A DNA stretch of 64,000 bases from Actinocatenispora rupis (GTDB lineage: Bacteria; Actinomycetota; Actinomycetes; Mycobacteriales; Micromonosporaceae): positions 62,001-126,000 of the forward strand of contig NZ_BOMB01000017.1 of assembly GCF_016861975.1 (NCBI RefSeq), read 5' to 3'. This document shows positions 40,154 to 49,489 of this stretch, one piece after another (position 1 is the stretch's first letter; every line of letters begins with the position of its first letter). The translations under genes and the position numbers were made by a program. The notes under the pieces were generated by a model that made no database searches, was not told the origin of the DNA, and saw only the letters and a program-made list of their open reading frames with translations.

Positions 40154-41053
40154 GTGAAGGGAATCGTACTGGCGGGAGGCACCGGGACGCGGCTGCACCC
40201 GGTGACCCTGTCGATGTCGAAGCAACTCGTTCCGGTCTACAACAAGCCGATGATCTACTACCCGCTGTCGGTGCTCATGCTGGCCGGCATCCGGGAGATC
40301 CTGATCGTCACGACGCTGGAGGACATCACCGGGTTCCGGCGGCTGCTGGGCGACGGCGGGCAGTGGGGGCTGCGGCTGAGCTACGCGATCCAGTCCGCGC
40401 CGCGCGGCATCGCCGACGCGCTGATCGTCGGCGCCGACCACGTCGACGGCGAGCCGGTGGCACTCGTGTTGGGGGACAACATCTTCCACGGCCCCGGCAT
40501 GTCCCGGCTGCTGCGCCGGGCCGTCGCCGAACTGACCGGCGCCGTCCTGTTCGGCTACCCGGTCGCCGACCCGCAGCGGTACGGCATCGCCGAGGTGGAC
40601 GCCGACGGCGTGCTGCGCGGACTGGTGGAGAAGCCCGCGGAGCCGACCTCGAACCTCGCCGTCACCGGCCTCTACCTGTACGACGGGCGCGCGGTGGACA
40701 TGGCGCTGCGGCTGACCCCGTCGGCGCGCGGCGAGCTGGAGATCACCGACCTGAACCGGTTGTACCTGGAGCTGGGGGAGGCGCGGGTGGTGAACCTGGG
40801 GCGCGGGTTCGCGTGGCTGGACGCGGGCACGCACGAGTCGCTGCTGGCGGCGAGCGAGTACGTGCGGACGTTGGAGGAACGGCAGGGCATCCGGATCGCG
40901 TGCCTGGAGGAGATCGCGCTGCGGATGGGGTTCATCAGCGCCGCGGACTGCTACCGGCTGGGCGAGCAGCTGGGCCGCACCGCGTACGGCCGGTACGTGA
41001 TGGACGTGGCGAGCGCGGTGCAGCGGGCCGGCCTGCGGGAGGTCGTGCGATGA
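40154..41053 (+). CDS. rfbA: Glucose-1-phosphate thymidylyltransferase
   Basis: A 299-residue nucleotidyltransferase that makes dTDP-glucose from dTTP and glucose-1-phosphate. The signature GIVLAGGTGTRLHPVT is at residue 3, PMIYYPLSVLMLAGIREILIV follows, then LVLGDNIFHG and RGFAWLDAGTHESLL. All core residues are present and length is normal. GTG at 40154 follows a GGAG site; GTG at 40148 overlapping the glycosyltransferase stop is possible. The stop overlaps the rfbB start as ATGA. Confidence 0.97.
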   Translation: MKGIVLAGGTGTRLHPVTLSMSKQLVPVYNKPMIYYPLSVLMLAGIREILIVTTLEDITGFRRLLGDGGQWGLRLSYAIQSAPRGIADALIVGADHVDGEPVALVLGDNIFHGPGMSRLLRRAVAELTGAVLFGYPVADPQRYGIAEVDADGVLRGLVEKPAEPTSNLAVTGLYLYDGRAVDMALRLTPSARGELEITDLNRLYLELGEARVVNLGRGFAWLDAGTHESLLAASEYVRTLEERQGIRIACLEEIALRMGFISAADCYRLGEQLGRTAYGRYVMDVASAVQRAGLREVVR

Positions 41054-42042
41054 GGGTCCTGGTCACCGGCGGCGCCGGGTTCATCGGCTCGACCTACGTA
41101 CGGAGCCTGCTCACCGGGCGGCTCACCGACGCCGTACCGGACGAGGTGGTGATACTGGACAGCTTCACGTACGCGGGGAACCGGGCGAACCTGGCGCCGG
41201 TGGCCGACGATCCGCGGCTGCGTGTGGTGGCCGGCGACATCGCGGACGTCGGCGCGGTCGAGGAGGTCATGGCCGGCACCGACACGGTCGTGCACTTCGC
41301 CGCGGAGTCCCATGTGGACAGATCGATCGCCGGCTCGGCGGAGTTCGTGCGTACCAACGTGGTCGGCACGCACTGCCTGCTGGCCGCGGCGCTGGCGGCC
41401 GGGGTGCGGCGCTTCGTGCACGTGTCCACCGACGAGGTGTACGGCTCGGTCGAGCACGGCGCGTGGCCCGAGACGCACCCGCTCGGACCGAACTCCCCGT
41501 ACGCCGCGTCGAAGGCGGCCGCCGACCTGATCGCCCGCTCGTACTTCGTCACGCACAGGCTGCCGGTGCTGGTCACCCGCTGTTCCAACAACTACGGCCC
41601 GTACCAGCACCCGGAGAAGTTCGTCCCGATGGCGGTCTGCACGCTGCTCGGCGGCGGCACCGTCCCGCTGTACGGCGACGGCCGGCACGTCCGCGAGTGG
41701 CTGTACGTCGACGACCACTGCCGCGGCATCCAGCTCGTCGCCGAGCGCGGCCGCCCCGGCGAGATCTACAACATCGGCGGCGGCACCGCGCTGACCAACC
41801 GGGATCTGTTGGCACGACTGCTGATGGCGACCGGCGCCGGCTGGGACCGCGTCCGGTACGTGCCCGACCGCAAGGCCCACGACCGCCGGTACGCGCTGGA
41901 CACCGGGAAGATCCGCCGGCTCGGGTACCGGCCGACGGTCGGGATGGAGGACGGCCTGGTCCGCACCCTCGACTGGTACGCTACGCACCGGCAGTGGTGG
42001 GAACCGTTGCGCGCCGGTACGTCGGTGGGGCAGCCGGGGTGA
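41050..42042 (+). CDS. rfbB: dTDP-glucose 4,6-dehydratase
   Basis: A 330-residue extended short-chain dehydrogenase that converts dTDP-glucose to dTDP-4-keto-6-deoxyglucose using bound NAD. It has GGAGFIGSTYVRSLL at residue 7, HFAAESHVDRSI near 82, the catalytic STDEVYG near 122, YAASKAA (YxxxK) near 150, and RCSNNYGPYQHPEKF. Complete and of normal length. Its ATG overlaps rfbA and its end overlaps the exporter start, so four genes are coupled. The product can feed the epimerase at 55855 or other deoxysugar enzymes; no rfbD is visible. Confidence 0.97.
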   Translation: MRVLVTGGAGFIGSTYVRSLLTGRLTDAVPDEVVILDSFTYAGNRANLAPVADDPRLRVVAGDIADVGAVEEVMAGTDTVVHFAAESHVDRSIAGSAEFVRTNVVGTHCLLAAALAAGVRRFVHVSTDEVYGSVEHGAWPETHPLGPNSPYAASKAAADLIARSYFVTHRLPVLVTRCSNNYGPYQHPEKFVPMAVCTLLGGGTVPLYGDGRHVREWLYVDDHCRGIQLVAERGRPGEIYNIGGGTALTNRDLLARLLMATGAGWDRVRYVPDRKAHDRRYALDTGKIRRLGYRPTVGMEDGLVRTLDWYATHRQWWEPLRAGTSVGQPG

Positions 42043-43508
42043 ACCACCGGCGGCTCGTCGCGGCACTGTCCGGGCTGATCCTGGCGGTGTTCGTGGCGGG
42101 CCTGTCGAGCACCATCGTCGCGAACGCGCTGCCGGCGATCGTCCGCGACCTGCACGGCAGCGCCGCCGGGTACACCTGGATCGTCACCTCGTCGCTGCTC
42201 GCCGCCACCGCCAGCGGGCCGGTCTGGGGCAAGCTCGCCGACCGTACCCGGCGGAAACCGTTGGTACAGGCGGCGATCGCGTTGCTGGGGCTCGGTACGG
42301 CGCTGGCCGGGTTCGCCCCGGACACCGGCGTCCTGATCGCGCTGCGGGTGGTGGAGGGCGTCGGCGCGGGCGGCCTGGTGTCGCTGGCCCAGACGCTGAT
42401 CGCGGCGCTCGTGGCCCCTCGCGAGCAGGGCCGCTACATGGCGTACTTCACCGCGGCCGGTGGTGTCGCGTCGATCGGCGCGCCACCGCTCGGCGGCCTG
42501 CTCGTCGGCACGCCGTACGTGGGGTGGCGGGCGTGCTTCTGGGTGGGCGTACCGGTCGCGGCGCTGGCGTACGTGCTGGTGCGGCGGACCCTGCACGAGC
42601 CGGGACACGCCCGCGGCACCGGTACCGTCGACTGGTGGGGCGCGCTGCTCATCCCGGGCGGCATTGCCGCGCTGCTGCTCTGGTTCGGCGTCGCCGGGCC
42701 GATGTCCGGGTGGCTGTCCTGGCCGAGTCTGGCGCTGCTCGCGGTGAGCGCCGCGCTCGTCGCCGCCGCCGTCCGGGTCGAACGCCGCGGCGCGGACCCG
42801 ATCGTCCCGCCCCGCCTCGTACGCCGGCCGACGATGGTGCTGTCCCTCGTGGCCTGGGTCGCGGTCGGCGTACCGATGATCGCCGCGCCGGTGTTCCTCG
42901 CCCGCTACCTCCAGACCGCCCGCGGGTACGGTCCCGCCGGCTCCGGGCTGCTCACCGTACCGATGGTGCTGGCGGTCGTGGTGGCGACAGCGGTGTGCGG
43001 CCGGATCGTGCGCCGTACCGGACGGTGCCGGCCGCCGCTGGTCGTCGGCGCGAGCCTGCTCGTCGCCGGTCTGGCCCTGCTCGGCACGATCGGCGCGTCG
43101 ACGCCGCTGCAGCTGGTCGCCGCCGGCACCGTCCTGGTCGGCCTCGGTACCGGCGCGTGCAGCCAGAACATCGTCGTCGTCGCGCTGCACTCGCTGGACC
43201 GCCGCGACCTCGGCGCCGGTACGGCCACGCTCACGTTCTTCCACCTGCTCGGCGGCGCCGCCGGCCTGTCCCTCCTCGGCTCCGTGTACGCGACGCGCAC
43301 CGCCGCGGCGACGCCGCGCGCGTACGGATCGGCGACGGGGACGGTGTTCGCGGTGATGGCGGGGGTCGCGGTGGTGGCGCTCGTCGCGGTGTGCCTGCTC
43401 GGCCGTACGCCGCTGCCCGCGCGGGCACCGCTCAGCGGTCCGCCGCCCACACCGGCCCGTACGGGAAGGCGTGCGCGCGTACGGAGTCGGGACGCAGGGT
43501 GGAGCTGA
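42039..43508 (+). CDS. MFS multidrug exporter (DHA2 family)
   Basis: A 489-residue membrane transporter with about 14 predicted helices. It opens [29 protein letters not shown], the motif C region and the loop [15 protein letters not shown] (motif A) of drug/H+ antiporters of the DHA2 group are present. Coupled by GTGA to rfbB, it may export the glycosylated product or a drug inactivated by glycosylation; that is inference. The last 77 bases overlap the end of the enolase-family gene on the other strand. Confidence 0.93.
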   Translation: MNHRRLVAALSGLILAVFVAGLSSTIVANALPAIVRDLHGSAAGYTWIVTSSLLAATASGPVWGKLADRTRRKPLVQAAIALLGLGTALAGFAPDTGVLIALRVVEGVGAGGLVSLAQTLIAALVAPREQGRYMAYFTAAGGVASIGAPPLGGLLVGTPYVGWRACFWVGVPVAALAYVLVRRTLHEPGHARGTGTVDWWGALLIPGGIAALLLWFGVAGPMSGWLSWPSLALLAVSAALVAAAVRVERRGADPIVPPRLVRRPTMVLSLVAWVAVGVPMIAAPVFLARYLQTARGYGPAGSGLLTVPMVLAVVVATAVCGRIVRRTGRCRPPLVVGASLLVAGLALLGTIGASTPLQLVAAGTVLVGLGTGACSQNIVVVALHSLDRRDLGAGTATLTFFHLLGGAAGLSLLGSVYATRTAAATPRAYGSATGTVFAVMAGVAVVALVAVCLLGRTPLPARAPLSGPPPTPARTGRRARVRSRDAGWS

Positions 43509-44739
43509 AACCGGGGGCGGTCGGCGCCCGGTACCGGCCGGAGCGCACCACCACCGGGTCGACGAAGTGCTCGTGCAGGTGCTCGACGTGCTCGATCACC
43601 CGCCCGTCCAGGCTGCCGCTGACCGCGACGTAGTCGAACATCGCCAGGTGCTGTACCAGTTCGCAGAGGCCGACGCCGCCGCCGTGCGGGCACACCGGTA
43701 CTCCGAAGCGCGCGGCGAGCAGCAGGTTGGCGACGTTCTCGTTGACGCCGGCGACCCGGGTCGCGTCGATCTGCAGGATGTCGACGGCCTTCGCCTGGAG
43801 CAGTTGCTTGGCCACGACGCGGTTGGCGAGGTGTTCGCCGGTGGCGATCCGGATCGGGGCGACGGCCCGCGCGATGGCCGCGTGCGCCAGTACGTCGTCC
43901 GGGCTGGTGGGCTCCTCCACCCACGCCGGATCGAACTCGGACAGCGCCTGGATCCACCGGATCGCGGTACCGGTGTCCCAGCGCTGGTTGGCGTCCACGG
44001 CGATCCGTACGTCGCGGCCGCAGGTGCTGCGCGCCAGCCCGAGCCGGCGTACGTCGTCGGCCAGGTCCGCGCCGACCTTCAGCTTCAGGTGCGTGAACCC
44101 GCTGTCCATCGCCTCCCGGCACAGGCGCGCGAGCTTCGCGTCGTCGTACCCGAGCCAGCCGGGGCTGGTGGTGTAGGCGGGATAGCCGTCGGCGAGCAGC
44201 CGCGCGGTCCGCTCGGCGCGCCCCGGTACGGCGGCCCGCAGGATGTCCAGCGCCTGGTCCCGGTCGAGTACGTCGGTGAGGTAGCGGAAGTCGACCAGGT
44301 CGACGATCTGCTCCGGCGTGAGTTCCGCGAGCAGCCGCCACAGCGGCTTCCCGGCGCGCTTGGCCTTCAGGTCCCACAGGGCGTTGACGACCGCGCCGAT
44401 CGCCATGTGCATGACGCCCTTCTCCGGCCCCAGCCACCGGAACTGCGAGTCGTGCACGAGGCGCCGGGAGAGCGCGGCCATGTCCGCCAGGGTGTCGGCC
44501 AGCGGCAGCCCCACCACCAGCGGTGCCAGCGCCGCGATCGCCGCGGTCTGCACGTCGTTGCCGCGCCCGATCGTGAACACGTACCCGTGGCCCTCGTACC
44601 CGTCGTCGGCGTCGGTGTGCACGACGACGTGCGCGGCCGAGTAGTCCGGGTCGGGGTTCATCGCGTCGGACCCGTCGAGCCACCGTGACGTCGGGAACCG
44701 CAGGTCGTGGGTGTCCAGGCGGACGATCGTCGTACTCAT
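43432..44739 (-). CDS. Enolase-superfamily sugar-acid dehydratase, L-fuconate dehydratase type
   Basis: A 435-residue enzyme that removes water from a 6-deoxy sugar acid to give the 2-keto-3-deoxy acid. The N-terminal [20 protein letters not shown] is characteristic of L-fuconate dehydratase. Active-site residues are Lys219 and Lys221 (KLKV), Asp249 (VDANQ), Glu275 and Glu302 as metal ligands, Asp325 (QIDATR) and His352 (CPHGGG). Length matches the family. It is the last gene of the LacI / dehydrogenase / lactonase / dehydratase operon, 12 bases after the lactonase. Because the opposite operon codes an alpha-L-rhamnosidase, L-rhamnonate cannot be excluded as substrate. Confidence 0.92.
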   Translation of the reverse strand: MSTTIVRLDTHDLRFPTSRWLDGSDAMNPDPDYSAAHVVVHTDADDGYEGHGYVFTIGRGNDVQTAAIAALAPLVVGLPLADTLADMAALSRRLVHDSQFRWLGPEKGVMHMAIGAVVNALWDLKAKRAGKPLWRLLAELTPEQIVDLVDFRYLTDVLDRDQALDILRAAVPGRAERTARLLADGYPAYTTSPGWLGYDDAKLARLCREAMDSGFTHLKLKVGADLADDVRRLGLARSTCGRDVRIAVDANQRWDTGTAIRWIQALSEFDPAWVEEPTSPDDVLAHAAIARAVAPIRIATGEHLANRVVAKQLLQAKAVDILQIDATRVAGVNENVANLLLAARFGVPVCPHGGGVGLCELVQHLAMFDYVAVSGSLDGRVIEHVEHLHEHFVDPVVVRSGRYRAPTAPGFSSTLRPDSVRAHAFPYGPVWAADR

Positions 44740-44751
44740 CGGTGGTTCCCT

Positions 44752-45648
44752 TCAGCCGGTGGCGTCGCCGATCCGGTAGGTACGGCTGGCCGTGCCGCGC
44801 AGCAGCTGGTCGCGCTCGTGCGGCCGGTAGGCGCCCGTCATCGCGTCGTACGAGCGCCACAGCGCCCGGTATCCGGTACTGAGCCGGTCGACCGGGAAGT
44901 TGCTGCCGAACATGCACCGGTCGGGTCCGAACGCCGCGACCGCGTCGTCCACGACCGGCCGCAGTACGCGCAGGTCCCAGTCCGGGGAGACGAACCGCAG
45001 CCCCGAGATCTTCAGTACCGAGCGCGGTACCTCGCGGGCGAAGCGGCGCAGCCCGGCGCGCCACCCGTCGCGATCCGCCGGGTCGGTGGGCGGCAGCCCA
45101 GTGTGTTCGAGGACGACGGTCAGCTCGGGGCGGGCCCGGCACACCGCGGTCGCCTGCGCCAGCTGGTGCGGCCACACCTGCAGGTCGAAGCTGAGTCCGC
45201 GGGCGGCCAGCCGGTCCAGCCCGGCGCCGAACCGGTCGTCGTCCAGCAGGTTGTCCCGCGGCACGTCGGCGCGCACCGAGCCCGGGTCGTACCAGGCCTG
45301 CTGCCGGATCCCCCGGAACATCCCGTACTCCTGGTGCCGGTCCAGCACGTCGTCGAGGTCCGGCGCGCGCAGGTCGGCGTACCCGACGCAGACGGTGGGG
45401 ACGCCAGAACCGTTGCGTACCAACGAATCCAGCCACGCCGTTTCGAGTACCGGATCGAGGGTGTGGTCGAGCTCGGCCTGGACGTGGACGACGCCGGCCA
45501 GGTCCACGCCGTCGGTGTCGCGCCGCCAGTCCGCCACCAGGTAGTCGTGCCGGAGCGCGGCGCTGCCGTCGTCACCCAGCCACGGGTACCGGAACCGCGA
45601 CAGGTCCCACAGGTGCATGTGGGCGTCCACCACGGCGCCCGGCGTCAT
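44752..45648 (-). CDS. Amidohydrolase-family sugar lactonase (L-fuconolactonase type)
   Basis: A 298-residue TIM-barrel hydrolase of the amidohydrolase_2 group. It begins VVDAHMHLWDLSRFRYPWLG, the HxH metal site, followed by GVVHVQAE, FDLQVWPHQL, VVLEHTGLPP and MFGSNFPVDRLS, typical of L-fucono- and L-rhamnono-lactonases. It would open the lactone made by the dehydrogenase coded just upstream, whose stop overlaps this ATG. Assignment comes from motif and context together. Confidence 0.9.
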   Translation of the reverse strand: MTPGAVVDAHMHLWDLSRFRYPWLGDDGSAALRHDYLVADWRRDTDGVDLAGVVHVQAELDHTLDPVLETAWLDSLVRNGSGVPTVCVGYADLRAPDLDDVLDRHQEYGMFRGIRQQAWYDPGSVRADVPRDNLLDDDRFGAGLDRLAARGLSFDLQVWPHQLAQATAVCRARPELTVVLEHTGLPPTDPADRDGWRAGLRRFAREVPRSVLKISGLRFVSPDWDLRVLRPVVDDAVAAFGPDRCMFGSNFPVDRLSTGYRALWRSYDAMTGAYRPHERDQLLRGTASRTYRIGDATG

Positions 45649-46469
45649 GACCGGAAACCGTAGCTGCTGCGCCCGTCCGGGCTCATCGACACCAGCCCGC
45701 CGTCCACGAGCACGTCCGTGCCGGTGACGTACGACGCGGCCGGCGAGGCGAGGAAGCCGATGACGCTCGCCACCTCGGCCGGCTCGCCGCAGCGGTCGAG
45801 CGGGCAGGCGCCGCCCCACACCGGCTCCCACCGCTCCCGGTCGCCGTCGGCCGCGCGGTCCAGCACCTCGGTCCAGATGTACCCGGGGCTGACGCTGTTC
45901 ACGCGGATGCCGTCCGGGGCCAGGTCGAGCGCCTGGCACCGGGTCAGCTCCAGCACCCCACCCTTGCTCGCGTTGTACGTCCAGCGGCCGGCCTGCGAGA
46001 TGTGGCCCGAGATGCTGGCGACGTTGACGACGGCGGGGGAGGTCGATCGCGCGAGTGCCTTGACGGCGGCGGCGACCAGCCGGGCCGGGGCGAGCAGGTT
46101 GACGTCCAGGGTGCGCTGCCACTGCTCGTCGGTCGCGTCGACGCCGGCGAGCAGGAACACCGCCGCGTTGTTGACGAGTACGTCGAGGGCGCCGTCCGGG
46201 CCCGCGGCGGCCGCGACCAGCTCGTCGGCGGCGCCGTCGGCGGTGATGTCGGCGACCACGGTGGTCAGCCGGCCGGCCGAGCCGTCCAGGCTCCTTTCGA
46301 CGGTACGGAGGCCGTCGGCGTTGACGTCGACGCCCGTGACGTACGCGCCCTCGGCGACGAACTGCCGGGCGGTGGCGGCCCCGATCCCGCTGCCCGCGCC
46401 GGTGACCAGGACGTACCGTCCGGCGAAACGGTCGGGGACCACCGCCGGGGCGGTGCTGCTGGCGCTCAT
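45645..46469 (-). CDS. Short-chain dehydrogenase, probable L-fucose/L-rhamnose dehydrogenase
   Basis: A 274-residue classical SDR. The cofactor motif TGAGSGIGAATARQF is near residue 24, NNAAVF near 100, the catalytic Ser in NVASISGHIS near 151, and YNASKGG (YxxxK) near 164. The motif VDVNADGL suggests NAD preference. In this operon it would oxidise a 6-deoxyhexose to its lactone as the first catabolic step. ATG overlaps the LacI stop and its own stop overlaps the lactonase start. The exact sugar is not readable from sequence. Confidence 0.9.
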   Translation of the reverse strand: MSASSTAPAVVPDRFAGRYVLVTGAGSGIGAATARQFVAEGAYVTGVDVNADGLRTVERSLDGSAGRLTTVVADITADGAADELVAAAAGPDGALDVLVNNAAVFLLAGVDATDEQWQRTLDVNLLAPARLVAAAVKALARSTSPAVVNVASISGHISQAGRWTYNASKGGVLELTRCQALDLAPDGIRVNSVSPGYIWTEVLDRAADGDRERWEPVWGGACPLDRCGEPAEVASVIGFLASPAASYVTGTDVLVDGGLVSMSPDGRSSYGFRS

Positions 46470-47494
46470 CCGTGGCTCCCTTCTGCCGCGGGACCGGCCG
46501 CCGCGTACGCCGGGCTCGGGCGGGCCGTGCTCGTCCGAGCCACCAGCGTCGGCGTCAGCCGTACCTGACGGGGTGAGCTGCTCTGGTGTCGCAGCAACCG
46601 GGCGGCCTCCCGGCCCTTGTCCGGCAGCGACTGGTTGACGGAGGTCAGCTCCATGTACCCGGCGGCCGGGATGTCGTCGTGCCCGGTGACGAGCACGTCC
46701 TCCGGGCACCGGACCCCGGCCGCCCGCAGCTCCACCAGCAGCCCGAACGCCAGTTCGTCGCTGGCGCAGGCGATCGCGTCGGGCAGGCCGCCCCGGGCGA
46801 GCAGGTCCCGGGCGTGCCGCCGGCCGTTGTCCGCGTCCGGGAACCGGACGTCCACGGTGGGGCGGGCGGCGATGCCGTGCTCCGCGCAGGCCCGTTCGAA
46901 CGCCTGGGCCCGTTCGGTCAGGCTCGACATCCCGCGGTACCCGCCGACGAACACCGCCGTACGGGCGCCGCGGTCCCGGAGGTGCTCGACCACCTGCCGC
47001 ATCCCCGAATCCTGGTCGGTACCGACGAAGTCGACGTCGGTCAGCGCGTACCGGTCGAGCTGGACGGTCGGGACGCGCAGGGCGGCGGCCCGCAGCGCCG
47101 GCGCGCTGTGTTCGCGGTGGACGGGGCAGACGAGCAGCCCGTCGACCCGGCGCCGGAGCAGCGTGTCGAGCCGCCGCGCCTCGACCGCCACGTCGTTGTC
47201 GGCGTCGCACAGCACCACGTCGACGGCGGCCAGCGCCAGCTCGTGCTCGGCGGCCCGGATGACGGCGGGGAAGATCGGGTTCTCGATGTCCGGGACGAGG
47301 ATCCCGACGGACTGGGAGGATCGGTTGCGGAGGGCGGCGGCGAGCCCGTCCGGGTGGTACCCGAGCTTCTTGCAGGCACGTTCGACGGCGGCGCGTTTGG
47401 CGGGGACGACCCGCGTCGCGCCGGTCAGGACGCGGCTGACCGTCGAGGCGGAGACCCCGGCCTCGCGGGCCACGTCCTTCATCGTCACCTGCAC
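46466..47494 (-). CDS. LacI-family repressor of the deoxysugar locus
   Basis: A 342-residue regulator with the N-terminal LacI HTH (TMKDVAREAGVSASTVSRVLTGATRVVPAKRAAVERACKKLGYHPD split over residues 4-48) and a sugar-binding domain (VGILVPDIENPIFPAVIRAAE, FVGTDQDSGMRQVVEHL, DAIACASDELAFGLLVELRAAG, VLVTGHDDIPAAGYMELTSVNQ). GTG at 47494 is taken as start; ATG at 47482 and GTG at 47488 are possible. It is the first gene of its own catabolic operon, so it is probably autoregulated through the repeats at 47511-47619, which also control the divergent importer. Confidence 0.92.
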   Translation of the reverse strand: MQVTMKDVAREAGVSASTVSRVLTGATRVVPAKRAAVERACKKLGYHPDGLAAALRNRSSQSVGILVPDIENPIFPAVIRAAEHELALAAVDVVLCDADNDVAVEARRLDTLLRRRVDGLLVCPVHREHSAPALRAAALRVPTVQLDRYALTDVDFVGTDQDSGMRQVVEHLRDRGARTAVFVGGYRGMSSLTERAQAFERACAEHGIAARPTVDVRFPDADNGRRHARDLLARGGLPDAIACASDELAFGLLVELRAAGVRCPEDVLVTGHDDIPAAGYMELTSVNQSLPDKGREAARLLRHQSSSPRQVRLTPTLVARTSTARPSPAYAAAGPAAEGSHG

Positions 47495-47510
47495 GGCGCA
47501 CCCCGTCTGC

Positions 47511-47530
47511 ACACGATTTCAAGAACTTGA
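47511..47530. promoter_or_regulatory. Operator-like site next to lacI
   Basis: ACACGATTTCA at 47511-47521 runs into TCAAG-AA-CTTGA at 47519-47530. The 11-base word recurs 90 bases away in the second site. It would lie over the leader of the lacI operon. Confidence 0.5.
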
Positions 47531-47600
47531 CTCTACCGCGGGTGACACTCTCCGGAAACCTGTTGCGTACACAGAGTTCATGTGGGACAGTCGCGGGTGA

Positions 47601-47619
47601 ACACGATTTCAGATCGTGT
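47601..47619. promoter_or_regulatory. Operator-like palindrome before the importer operon
   Basis: ACACGAT, five bases TTCAG, then the exact complement ATCGTGT. It starts ten bases after the proposed -10, at the transcription start, a classic repressor position. It begins with the same ACACGATTTCA as the lacI-side site. Confidence 0.6.
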
Positions 47620-47818
47620 CCGCACCACCCCAGAGGTCGTGAAGCTGATCGCCCGTTTCCGGCGGCGCCTCCCGTCCCCCCACTTGGCTGCCACGTCCGA
47701 TTCGGACCGTCGCTCCACGCCGGCCAGGGAGGATGGAAGGACCACTTTCGGTTCGCAACGACAACGCCTCCAGCAGGCGGAGGATCCCAGCGCGGATCTG
47801 ACCGAAGGATCGGTAGCG

Positions 47819-49408
47819 ATGAGCGATCATGATGGCGCCCAGGGGCCCGCACCCCGCAGTACGTCGGGACTGTCCCGTCGCACGTTCACCGTCGGCGTAC
47901 TGATGACCGCCGGTGGCCTGGCCGTCGGCGGCTGCGACTTCGGCGGCGGGGGCGGCGGCAGCAGTTCGAGTACACCGTCCGGCGCACTGGACGTCGGGGA
48001 GACGTCCGCACCGACGAGCATCGACCCGACCAAGGGCGGTGGCGAGTCGAAGACGTTCTTCGAGCCCGCCTACGATCCGCTCATCTACCTGGCCGGTGAC
48101 GGCAGCCTGAAGCCGCGGCTGGCGACGTCGTGGAAGTACCTCGACTCGACGAACCGGTCGTTCGAGATGACCCTGCGCAAGGGGGTCGTGTTCAGCGACG
48201 GCGCGCCGTTGAACGCCGCCGCGGTCAAGGCCAACATCGAGTACGCGAAGTCGGCGGGGACGCAGGTCTCGCCGTTCATGACGACGATCTCGACGGTCAG
48301 CGCGGTCGACGACCACACGGTGCAACTGCACCTGTCGGAGTCGCACCCGCTGCTGCCGTTGCTGTTCTCCCAGCAGTACTTCGCGGGCAACATGATCAGC
48401 CCCAAGGCCATCGCGACGCCCGACAAGCTCGCCAAGAACACGTACGGGGCCGGTCAGTACGTGCTGTCCAGCGGGCAGACGACCACCGGCGACCACTACA
48501 CGTACGTGAAGAACGGCAAGTACTGGCAGCCCGGCCAGGTGCAGTACGAGAAGGTGGTCGTGAAGGTCCTGCCGAACGAGAACACCGCGCTGGCGGCGTT
48601 GAAGACCGGCCAGGTCGACGCGGTGCACGGCAGCTACGCGATCGCCGACGCGGCGAAGTCGGCCAGCCTGACGGTCGCGGCGAGCCCGAGCATCGTGATG
48701 GGCATCCAGCTCAACGACCGGGGCGGCACGCTGAGCCGGCCGCTCGCCGACGTCCGGGTACGCCAGGCGCTCAACTACGCGGTGGACCGGGCGAAGCTCG
48801 CCAAGGCGCTGTTCGGGCAGTACGGGATCGCGACGGAGCAGCCGGCGGCGCCGGGGCAGGACGGGTACAACGACTCGACGGTCTACCACTACGATCCGGC
48901 GCAGGCCAGGCATCTGCTCTCCGCCGCCGGGTACGCGGGCGGGTTCACGCTGCCGGTCGTGATCTCCAGCGGCAACCCGTACGGCACGAACCTGTTGCAG
49001 GCCATGGGCGAGCAGTTCGCCAAGGTCGGGGTGAAGCTGTCGATCCAGACGAAGGTGCAGGCGCAGTTCTTCCCCAGCCTGGACAAGTACCCGGCGTCGA
49101 TCATGGGGTGGGGTGTCGCGCCGATCTACTTCATGGGCCGCAACCTGTGGCTGCGCGACGCGGTGGGCATGAATCCCTTCCACAGCACCGATCCCACCGT
49201 CGAACGGCTCGACCGGCAGGCGACCGCGGCGCACGGGGAGGCGCAGGCGAGCCTGGACCGGCAGATCGTACGGCGGCTGGTGGACCTGGCCTGGTTCGTA
49301 CCGGTGGTGCTGAGCCCGCAGTTCCTGTTCACCCGTACCAGCGTGCACACCGGTGCCGAGAAGGGCGAACCGCTGCCCTCGGTGTACGCGTGGCAGCACT
49401 CCGGCTGA
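47819..49408 (+). CDS. ABC transporter substrate-binding lipoprotein (DppA/OppA family)
   Basis: A 529-residue family 5 extracellular solute-binding protein. A twin-arginine signal (LSRRTFTVGVLMTAGGLAVGGC) ends in a lipobox Cys near residue 39, so it is a Tat-exported lipoprotein. Family blocks are ARLATSWKYLDSTNRSFEMTLRKGVVFSDGAPLNAAAVKANIE in part, VKVLPNENTALAALKTGQVDAV and VRVRQALNYAVDRAKLAKALFGQYG. Though called peptide-binding, many members bind oligosaccharides or glycosides; the neighbouring rhamnosidase points that way. ATG follows a GAAGGA site. Confidence 0.93.
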   Translation: MSDHDGAQGPAPRSTSGLSRRTFTVGVLMTAGGLAVGGCDFGGGGGGSSSSTPSGALDVGETSAPTSIDPTKGGGESKTFFEPAYDPLIYLAGDGSLKPRLATSWKYLDSTNRSFEMTLRKGVVFSDGAPLNAAAVKANIEYAKSAGTQVSPFMTTISTVSAVDDHTVQLHLSESHPLLPLLFSQQYFAGNMISPKAIATPDKLAKNTYGAGQYVLSSGQTTTGDHYTYVKNGKYWQPGQVQYEKVVVKVLPNENTALAALKTGQVDAVHGSYAIADAAKSASLTVAASPSIVMGIQLNDRGGTLSRPLADVRVRQALNYAVDRAKLAKALFGQYGIATEQPAAPGQDGYNDSTVYHYDPAQARHLLSAAGYAGGFTLPVVISSGNPYGTNLLQAMGEQFAKVGVKLSIQTKVQAQFFPSLDKYPASIMGWGVAPIYFMGRNLWLRDAVGMNPFHSTDPTVERLDRQATAAHGEAQASLDRQIVRRLVDLAWFVPVVLSPQFLFTRTSVHTGAEKGEPLPSVYAWQHSG

Positions 49409-49489
49409 CGCGGCCGGCGCCCCGGCACGGCGAGCGCCCCGCGCGGTGCGACCGGACGCGCGCCGCGTGGGGCGACGGGAGGTGGAAGC

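Larger units (their letters stand above)
47495..47818. promoter_or_regulatory. Divergent control region of the deoxysugar locus
   Basis: These 324 bases separate the lacI operon from the importer operon. They hold a rightward promoter candidate TTGCGT (47563-47568), 17 bases, GACAGT (47586-47591), and operator-like repeats on both sides. About 200 bases of untranslated leader would precede the binding-protein gene; I see no riboswitch fold in it. Confidence 0.5.

Noticed and set aside
38817-43508. Part of an antibiotic biosynthesis cluster
   Set aside because: No polyketide synthase, peptide synthetase, terpene or RiPP gene is present within the window.
47582-47818. N-terminal extension of the solute-binding protein frame
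   Set aside because: It would put 79 charged residues before the Tat signal and would cover the operator; the ATG at 47819 has a ribosome site.
49409-49489. Terminator between the solute-binding protein and permease genes
   Set aside because: G/C-rich complementarity is weak and the genes clearly belong to one operon.
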